Of a stretch of DNA of 64,000 nt, positions 56,297-64,000 are shown piece by piece (the first letter of the stretch is position 1; each line of letters begins with the position of its first letter). The stretch covers positions 1,860,001 to 1,924,000 of the forward strand of contig NC_051136.1 of NCBI RefSeq assembly GCF_014839805.1. Reading direction: 5' to 3'. A model generated the notes under the pieces. The model worked only from the letters and a program-made list of their open reading frames with translations. It made no database searches and was not told where the DNA came from. The DNA is from Manduca sexta (Eukaryota; Arthropoda; Insecta; Lepidoptera; Sphingidae). The position numbers and the translations under genes are program-made.

Positions 56297-57738
56297 CTAT
56301 ATAAGAAAAACAGATACCTCTGGACGGATTTTTATAAGATATTACCATAAAATAACATAGGACTATTTTATAATATTTAATTTATTCCTATCCTATATGA
56401 TGACATATTTACTTAACTGCCGATGTGAAACAGTTTGCCCCCGTTTCAACAAACTTCCATCTACAATATTAGTCCAAACAGGCGACGAAGCCATCATTCT
56501 CAACTACAAAGCCATTACGGACTCCATGACGACCCCGCGGCCACTTGGACGAGAATAAGATCACTCCACCGCGGTATAATGCGAACTCATTTTTTCCTCC
56601 ACAACTCCGAAAGCGGTGGGACTGTTTTAATTCAGCAATGTGTTTCGACGCCCTTTTGTTGCCCCAAAACTTTTCTTTTTCTTTTAATTTTATTAAGGCG
56701 TTCGGATCTTTTTACGATACGATATCTTTAGAAATATGCGTTGAAATCGTGTTTCGTGGCCATTGTTTAACTTTGAACTGTAAGAGTTTTCTAATTAATG
56801 TGTTCTATTTTTAAAATAGAAAGAGTTTTATTTTTATTTTATTGGCATAATAGGCCAGTAATGTCGTCACAAAACTTGAATAAACTATAACTGGCTCGTT
56901 GAAAAGATAAAAATCTTTGATAAACACTTTTAGAAACAATAAAAAGTCGTTATCGTGTCTTTATCGTGTCGTGCGAACAAAAAGCACATTTCAACAAAGC
57001 AAATGTTCACTTTGAAAATGAATTAGACCATCTGATTTCGTTATTTTTATTCAGTGCAAAAGTTTATATTGCTTTTTGTTTTGCAACCATTCATTCACAT
57101 AATGTTTGGATGAAGTCTTTTATATTAAGAGATTTTTATCTACCAGATTCATTTGAATACTTTTGCCGTGTTATCAGGAAAAAAGCGGTTGTTTTCTTCA
57201 AACTGATTATACAAAGCTACTCGCAAACTTTAGCTTTATACGTCCAGTTTTATTTTTATGGTTTCTATTGTGTCTCCAATTAAAAGTTGAAAACCAATTT
57301 ATTTTTTTAACTGAATCTCTATTTGTTTAACCCGATCTTCTATGAGAGCTTCGCGTCCGTTTTTTATACGTTTTTTGAAAATAAAACTTGTTTTTATGTT
57401 TAGTGTGTATTTATATTTATAAATTTCAATTTTTAAATTGCGTTTATTCATTTTCATTAATTGAATTTGTAGTTCATCGCCTGATAGAAAAGAATCTTTC
57501 AACCGTATTTGTCTAAAACCAAATTCCAATTCCACTATTTTCATCTGTGTGATCATTTTATCATCGCTTAGTTTTTTTTTTATTATCACAATTTTTTTAA
57601 AGTGAGTAATAAATACGACTGCACATTTCACTTATAAAATTTCCAAACCCAGAATATCTACACGGTAAATCAATGAAATTTCAAGTTTACAAACCGAAGC
57701 AGCGTCTAAAAATAAACAAACAGCGGTAAAGTGCTAAC
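56297..57738. other. AT-rich stretch, probably intron of the minus-strand gene
   Basis: Frames of 89-110 codons occur on both strands (56545-56814 +, 56966-57283 +, 57299-57631 -), rich in Phe or Lys as expected of translated AT-rich DNA. None has a recognised domain, and none continues the exon at 57739 with clear splice sites. Confidence 0.35.
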
Positions 57739-57851
57739 CTTCACGAGTGCTGTTGGGATCGTGAGAATCCGCGGGTCACCGAGCACATCTCCACGAAAGA
57801 ATCCCATTGTACGGTGTCATTCCAGCGGTATTAGCTCCGCCAGATCCAATA
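57739..57851 (-). CDS. first coding exon of an unidentified host gene
   Basis: On the minus strand a T/C-rich tract GTGTTTTCTCCCGCAG ends at 57852, a strong acceptor. After a 44-base leader an ATG in a good context (TACAATGGG) at 57807 opens exactly 23 codons to AAG|GTTAGC, a donor at 57738. The CDS part is 57739-57807. The peptide begins MGFFRGDVLGDPRI and ends TIPTALVK, with coding-like use of G/C-ending codons. Two splice sites, a start codon and an open frame agree and leave phase 0. The other frames of the exon contain stops. The N-terminus would suit a small protein whose first membrane segment starts in the next exon, but that is a guess. The following exon was not found at lower coordinates. 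Confidence 0.5.
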
Positions 57852-57957
57852 CTGCGGGAGAAAACACATACCGCAATCGGATTCGTAATTGATGTTTTGG
57901 ACAATTGAAGCATTGCCTGTAAGCATGGTGTTACGTTATTTTACTACGTTTGCATTC

Positions 57958-58110
57958 GAAAAGGCCAGCATAATTGTGTCGACTGCCATGGGGTTCACTA
58001 CATTTGGTTTCCAACAGGCCGAGATATTATGTCAACTGATGAAGAGTTATCATCTCTCGTCAGTCAACATTCTATCCACTCACCATCAGTTGCAGGAAGG
58101 TCACTTCGCC
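57958..58110 (+). repeat. LINE-like 3' tail, family C
   Basis: 'aaaggccagcataattgtg', 'tcgactgccatggggttc', 'gttatcatctctcgtcagtc' and 'ccactcaccatcagttgcag' match the 44.2-kb copy. A short internal duplication of the 'aacaggcc' region is present. Confidence 0.55.
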
Positions 58111-59403
58111 GCCTACGTATAAAAAATATGTCTCTGTATTGAGAGATACGAGTATATCACGTAGTGGATGTACTAGAAACTACTCAACTGACTGCCGCAA
58201 TTCCAAGAAGAATCAACTCACGAACTATGAATTTGATCACATCAAGCTTAAGGCGTTTATAGGTAAACTAAATTGTAAACTAGTTACGAACTAAACCAGT
58301 AAACAGTTAAAATATTGGACAAAACAAGATCTTAAGAACTAAATATAACTCTACGATCATCTCTAGTTTTATTCAATAGTGGTATAGAAGACGAGCCTAT
58401 TTTGGAAAGTCAGTACGGTATGTCCCAAGATAAAATTCATCACTTTGAATGATATTATCTGGAAGTGCACCACGTGAATATTTACGTAAACACCGATCCG
58501 CATTTGATGGATTGTGCCGACCCGCCCCTCTAATGCTCCGTACACTGTATCAAGAATATAAAGATGCTGTGAAGATATTAATGTAAAAGCATATGGAAGA
58601 TAGTGGATAAAGTTAATGTAATAGATGCTTTAGGTATAGACGGTATCTATGGAGGCGTAGAGTAGGTTATAGGGAATAAGGGATAAGTGGTTCTTAAAAA
58701 AAGGGATAATAATTATCTATGTCAGAACATTTTTTTTTCAAAAGCATTTAAGATTGTAATATTCAATATATTCTTGGATAGCTTCGTAGTATCTTATTCC
58801 CAGACTAGGTGAAACAAACTGATGTAAATTTCGAGATCATTAAGAGGCACAATTTCTTAAATATTATTTTTGCAACTGTGTTATACTATATAACATGCAT
58901 CATATTATATTATATTAAGTCACTTTGCTTTACCAGAATAAAATAACGCACTTCCTGACAAAGTCAATGTCTTATTCTAAACTAAAGACACAACTAGAAA
59001 TTATCAACAAATCAAAACAACCGACAACCGGAAACACATCAAAGTTTCCAAAAACCTTTTCGGAGTTAACGATGTACAAAATAACTGCCAAAATCACCTG
59101 CCCTGTAAATTCACAACAAAACAGACGGTATCTGAAAACGTGGACTTTAATTGAAGTGCGCAGTTTACTGGACACGTCAGCGTTAAAGTTATAATTAACG
59201 GGCCAATTTGGGTCTCGAATAATTTAGGAACTGACGGCCGATATGAATTTTGGGTTTTCTATGGCATCTTGACGTGATGGCGTTATGATAAAAAAAATAT
59301 GTTAATATTTTGTATCTACAAAATTTTCACTTCTAACATTGTACCAAAAATCATCCATGAATAACGAATATTTTTACTTAAAATCCTAGATTTACTTTTC
59401 AAC
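58111..59403. other. AT-rich non-coding stretch
   Basis: About 1.3 kb; an 89-codon frame at 58925-59194 has no recognisable content. No repeat recognised. Confidence 0.35.
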
Positions 59404-59488
59404 TACAAAGACTACACACAGTAGAGTGTGCGGCAGAAATAAATATTGCGGTGGTACCTATCAAGGTGGACATGAGAAACCAGTAAAA
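59404..59488 (-). repeat. BMC1-like LINE tail, 5' part only
   Basis: 'gactacacacagtagagtgt', 'gcggcagaaataaatattg', 'gtggacatgagaaaccagtaa' are the reverse complement of the first 85 bases of the 55.997-kb copy. Confidence 0.45.
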
Positions 59489-60122
59489 TATTACATATTC
59501 ACATAATCACTTACCAGTTCAGCTATGTTTTTAAATCTAGATTTTATCATCCAGTCCTAAATCCGAAACCCACTTAACAATAAAACGCTTACAACCCACG
59601 AACCCATGGGATTGCAAATCACATTCTTTACAAGGGCATGTGGGGTAAATTAACCGACAATACATTACCATCCCCCTGTCCCAGGTGGGGTGGCAGGCGC
59701 ATAAATTCCGTCCCGTACCACATTTCAATTGCTGATTAGGTGTTAAGAATTAGTATTGGCGGTTTGGCGTCGTGTTTACTAGATGTAAAGTTTGGGTTGT
59801 TTAGCCTAAGTTAACTGATATTTTTTCTAATTCAAGAAAGACATCTGAGGATAGGTCATCACTGTAAACAACTAACAAGAGAGGCGCTTTGGAACTCATT
59901 TTTAAAAATAAGAAAAGGTTTTTGAGTTCTTCAATGCACGAACAAAATAACACTACAAATTTATTATATTATCTATTATTATCTATGTTTTAAGGTTATG
60001 TACCTCAAATGAGCAATCCACGCCATCTATTGGCAACGACGGCGCAACAATATGTTGGCCACAAATCAGTACCCCGTCAATAACATCTGATATATTGATG
60101 CAATGACCACACTTAACACTTC
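59489..60122. other. non-coding stretch
   Basis: Nothing recognised beyond weak type-1 SINE-like words near 59690. Confidence 0.35.
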
Positions 60123-60449
60123 CAATTAATCAGAGGGGCCCTTTAAGCAATTTAGTAGGCGATTGTCGCGCAACATTGGTTGCACATGTTGGTTGTAATG
60201 TCGAGGCAACATCACGCTGTAACGTCGCTGAGAATGTTTAGTATCATGTTGAAGTATGAGTTAAATAATAAGGTGCGTTTATGTTGCGCAACATATCACG
60301 CGACATGATAGACAACGTTGACCAATGCACCTAATGTCGAATAAATATCGCAGCTATAGCTATCATGTTAAAAGTCATATACCGCTAAGTAATTAATTCA
60401 TGTTGCGCGTGTTGCGCGAATGTTGCTCGAATACGAGGCAATTAATCAG
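60123..60449. repeat. segment dense in GCGCAACA/TGTTGCGC words between 11-bp direct repeats
   Basis: CAATTAATCAG occurs at 60123-60133 and again at 60439-60449. The 305 bases between hold many variants of TGTTGCGC and its complement (for example 60168, 60282, 60400, 60410), including the palindrome ATGTTGCGCAACAT at 60281-60294. It looks like an inserted element with a target duplication, but no family is recognised. Confidence 0.4.
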
Positions 60450-60789
60450 TGTGGGACCATTAAATTTGCTCATAGGTCCGAGTCGGCCGGTGTGCCGCGG
60501 CCGTCCCTTTGCGAGCCTTTCAAAGTTAGATGTTACCTTCATGTGGGACGAGTTGTGAGCGACTGCCTCTTGTTAATTTGTTTATTTGATGCAATTAACA
60601 TCTTTAATGGAGTAGTTTAATTTATCCATCTAGGATTTATCCTTCATGCCACTACGTTTAGTTTCGTTTGTACGTTACGTTCCGTTTCTAAATACTTTAT
60701 AATTTGCCTTATCCTATCAAAAACTTTCAAGTGTGAAGAAATAACTAATATTTGTTGTAATAAACTATACATTATAAGAACATGATAAA
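60450..60789. other. non-coding stretch
   Basis: GC-richer at 60470-60560, then AT-rich. No exon or repeat recognised. Confidence 0.35.
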
Positions 60790-61275
60790 TATTGGCCATG
60801 ATTTTTTTCACTATATATAAATAAATATGAATCACCGAAATGTTTGTACGCGTATAACTTCCAAACGACTGCACCAAATTGGATAAATCTTTTATGTGTT
60901 CGGTATTGTCAGGAGAAGGAAAAAATATTTAAAAATCTAAGAAAATTTTGTGTGCGAATGAGACAGAAAAAAATGGCGGTACGAATTCGCCGGGTCAGTT
61001 AGTTTAAAATATTAAAATACTAGCTGACCCGACAGACGTTGTCCCGTCTTAACTTTGAATTTGCAGCGCGCATTCTGTCAATTGACAGTTATATAAAATT
61101 TATATTTTCGTGGAGTTTTCTCAAATTTTCTAATTTTCCGCGCAATTTTTTGATTTTTTTCTTCATAAGATCGTGCTCCTGACAATAACAAAAAAAATAG
61201 TGAAATCGGTCCAGCTGTTCACGCGTGATGGCGTGACCAAGGGAAATAGGGATTCATTTTGATATATATAGATAT
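60790..61275. repeat. two abutting dispersed repeats with an inverted junction
   Basis: 'gtacgcgtataacttccaaac' near 60847 and 'cggtccagctgttcacgcg' to 'tatatatagatata' near 61207-61275 are phrases I recognise from widespread insect repeats of unclear class. Between them CGGGTCAGTTAGT (60991-61003) and ACTAGCTGACCCG (61019-61031) form a 12-of-13 inverted pair. Confidence 0.45.
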
Positions 61276-62289
61276 ACGAAGATTGGTCAATTCATAGTCA
61301 AAACCGTGTATACATTCCCCAGCCAAGATATGTTGATCTCCGCTATCGCTTCCACCTTCGACCTCGAAGGGAGTTGGAAGGCACAACACGGGACGTCCTG
61401 CGGCGTCGCTCACTTGATTTATCCGACCGCCAGCAGCCGCAAACTAGGCGCCTGCCGTATTTATTGCCAGAATAACCCTATTAATTCTCCAAGAGACTGA
61501 ACTTCGGACGGTAGCAGCCCTAATCCTTGCACTGCGGCCTGTTGTACCGTCAGTAATGACGAAGGGAACTCCAATTGTTTTATTGTGCCTTAGGGTTAGA
61601 CAAAACTTGTGATTAATCGCCGGGGTCGAGTGCATGCCATTTTTAGGGTTGGATTTTGTTAAGTGTCACCTTTGGATTAATGGGTTGATTATATATAAAA
61701 ACAAGGTTGTGTAAAAAATATTTAGTGAAAAGTGAAAAATAAATTTCGCTCTTGCACCCAAGATATACACTTTAAAATCGCTTGGTATGTTAAAAATATG
61801 TAATTTTGTAAAACTAGGCAACAAGCGCAACAATGTCATACGTACTTAATTCCGACAGGTGTTCCTACTGCCCAAAGGCCGTCGTCACACTAGCGACAAA
61901 ACGAACGACATACTCATCTGTATTTGTAAAAAATCCTTTACATTAAAATAACCATCAAAGTTTTAATTATACACACTGTGTCATCCTTACGTCTTATGAA
62001 TCAAATAAATTAAATATTAAGGTAATTATTGATTGAAATTTTTTTATAGCCCATTGTATCCAATAATGAAATGAATTATTAACCCACGTTCACTATTAAT
62101 CGTGGAACACGCCCATCAATATTGTTTCGAGGGAATAGCGGACATTATCAATTCCTAATCTAAACAAAGCCTCGCCCTGTCCTCATTAGCACACGAGATT
62201 TTCCGGGGGTAGGCAGATATGTAATCAAATTAGAAGGAGGCAGAGCACCCATCATGATTTATGAAATTCCTTGGCGGTATATTGTGTTC
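61276..62289. other. non-coding stretch with a GC-rich open frame
   Basis: 61290-61470 is GC-richer and open on the minus strand (RPVLCLPTPFEVEGGSDSGD, ECIHGFDYELTN). The + strand is open too, no splice site is clear and no family is recognised. The rest shows nothing identifiable. Confidence 0.3.
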
Positions 62290-62716
62290 GTTCCACACCC
62301 AACTAGGCTATCGCCGCTCAGTCGGAGGTGTGTGCCCTTGGGATAATAATAATAATAATATTAGCCCTGTATTATATACTTGCCCACTGCTGAGCACGGG
62401 GCTCCTCTACTACTGAGAGGGATTAGGCCTTAGTCCACCACGCTGGCCTAGTGCGGATTGGTACACTTCACACACCTTCGAGATTCCTATAGAGAACTTC
62501 TCAGATGTGCAGGTTTCCTCACGATGTCTTCCGTCACCGTTAAAGCGAACGATAAATTCACAAAGAATACACACATGATTTTTTAGAAAAGTCAGAGGTG
62601 TGTGCCCTTGGGATTTGAACCTGCGGACTCCTCTGAATCCCTCTCAGTAGTAGAGGAAAACCGTGCTCAGCAGTGGACAAGTATATATAATACAGGGCTG
62701 ATATTACTATTATTAT
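62290..62716. repeat. type-2 SINE cluster, mosaic with inverted arms
   Basis: Pieces of the type-2 SINE are packed together: a head fragment (-) at 62290-62313, a junction fragment 'gaggtgtgtgcccttggg' at 62325-62343, an AAT microsatellite, a near-complete body (-) at 62358-62625 and a tail fragment (+) at 62636-62716. The last piece is the reverse complement of 62350-62425, making inverted arms of about 75 bases. Confidence 0.7.
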
Positions 62717-63371
62717 ATATATTGTGTTCACACATGATAAATGGAGTAATATTTAGAGTTCTAGATGATATGTTCTATTAAATTGATATGTAAAAATTAT
62801 GAATTAATTCTTGAAAACATTACTGAGCCACCTTCTCGATTCCCAAAACACACACTTGCTCATTTACACCACTACTTAAATCATCGTTTTAGTAACGTTC
62901 TTATTTAAAACAGTATAAAATTGAATCAATTTTAAACGGTTTCCAAATTTCTTTTCAATGTGATTACAATTAATCACTAAAATACAACGCCTAACTCCGC
63001 ACCTGAATTTAGTAGACACAGATTATTTATTAGCGGAACGTCGGGCGTTTCCTCCAATCGCGGATGTGACCGCGGCCTTATTCAATTTGATTCATTGCAC
63101 TAATGCGGACCGGTCACGCGAATGACGGACTGAAATATTCGGTGCGCCCGAAGGATGAGGTCGACCTGGTAGTGCAGACGACCGACAAAAAGTCGCTACG
63201 ACTATAAATCGCGATTGGTACATATTTTTTTTTTTACAAGACTTTATAGCGTATTTTGTAACTTAAAATCACTACGTTATATTTAAATTTCCTTTTCTGA
63301 AGGTGTCTTAAAATATTAAAAATAATATGTGCTGCTCTATTTCAACAGTAAAATGTATAATTATTCATATT
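62717..63371. other. non-coding stretch
   Basis: GC-richer at 63000-63200 without a recognisable exon; no repeat recognised. Confidence 0.35.
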
Positions 63372-63510
63372 TCCGGTTTAAAGCGTGTTGTAGTTAGTCT
63401 TATATCTTAGCTTTACAGTGTCTGTATTGTTTTTTAATGTTGCTACTATTTATGGGCGGGTTATCATCCACTGACGAATGACTTGGTCATCTCGTTCAAG
63501 TAAAAATACT
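63372..63510 (+). repeat. BMC1-like LINE tail, diverged and shortened
   Basis: 'ttccggtttaaagcgtgttg' and 'tgttgctactatttatgggcg' followed by 'ggtcatctcgttcaag' keep the order of the 28.3-kb copy with large gaps. Confidence 0.4.
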
Positions 63511-64000
63511 ACTACTACCAAGATCAGTCCCTTTACCAATTCCAACATCACAATGACAGCCATAGTCGCTCGTCTGCATCCCCAGTCGTAACTACCAATT
63601 TTCCCAATGCTTTCCCCCATAGAATTCGATTCTATGCCGACGGCTTGACCTTTCTTTTATGGGCTACACCTTGATATATACTTAATGCCGTACGCTCGGA
63701 CATTACGACTGGGCCGTGCCGCGTAAATGTTATTCGAATTAAGATTCAATACTTACAAGAAATAGGTTCTATTTTATTTTGTTGCTGTGGATCTGCAGGA
63801 AAGGAAACATTGGGGGTATGTGGTCTTTGAAGCTGTACCACGTCTTCAGGTCTTCAAGCTTGAGAGACATCTATGCCTACCTTCTATGATATATAGGAGA
63901 GGAAATTCAAATACTGTACCCAGCAAAGGAAATTTTACATTCAGCCAATTATTTTTTCATGTTAATTTTAACCGCAATTTGGTTTGCTATTTAGAGCAAT
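63511..64000. other. non-coding stretch to window end
   Basis: A tract ending GATCTGCAG at 63800 resembles an acceptor, but only a few dozen open bases follow. Nothing else recognised. Confidence 0.35.

Noticed and set aside
56966..57631. Back-to-back frames of 105 (+) and 110 (-) codons
   Set aside because: Phe- and Lys-rich as translated AT-rich DNA is; roughly ten such lengths are expected by chance in 64 kb of six frames.
1..64000. CRISPR arrays, operons, bacterial ribosome binding sites and phage genes
   Set aside because: The window is animal nuclear DNA; none of these structures is present.
1..64000. Functional tRNA genes
   Set aside because: Several B boxes were seen, but each belongs to a SINE head with degraded stems and no complete cloverleaf.

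Overview
This is AT-rich animal nuclear DNA with intron-style splice signals, many truncated retroposons and almost no open coding sequence. The repeat families point to a moth or butterfly (Lepidoptera): three tRNA-derived SINE types, LINE tails of the silkworm BMC1 style, RTE tails ending in ATG/CAT runs, and hAT-type MITEs. Family names come from memory of lepidopteran repeats, not from a search. Nothing bacterial, no CRISPR array and no functional tRNA or rRNA gene was seen.

Layout. 1-8 kb is the most gene-like part: a CpG-rich segment (about 1.14-1.96 kb), a possible first exon with a GTGAGT donor (3487-3557), an acceptor with a good branch point (4086), a GC-rich 198-bp exon with plausible splice sites (6116-6313) and another coding-like segment (7757-7865), all on the + strand. 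9-25 kb is intron-like or intergenic DNA sprinkled with SINE and LINE fragments and one hAT MITE with target duplication. 25.58-27.12 kb is a 5'-truncated non-LTR retrotransposon whose 395-codon reverse transcriptase frame is still open. 27-47 kb holds more SINE/LINE tails, two copies of a long-TIR MITE, a second hAT MITE and a few decayed coding-like segments. 49.02-53.50 kb is a complete Ty1/copia LTR retrotransposon with near-identical 177/178-bp LTRs and a 5-bp target duplication. 54-64 kb has more retroposon debris, a likely first coding exon on the minus strand (57739-57851) and a mosaic SINE cluster with inverted arms (62.3-62.7 kb).

Function. The only genes with recognisable products belong to mobile elements. 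The copia element has gag, protease, integrase, reverse transcriptase and RNase H in order, but the reading frame is broken seven times, each time at a mononucleotide run, while its LTRs are almost identical. That contrast suggests base-calling errors at least as much as true decay. Host genes are present only as isolated candidate exons, so most of the window is probably long introns and intergenic DNA. None of the candidate host exons could be assigned to a known protein.
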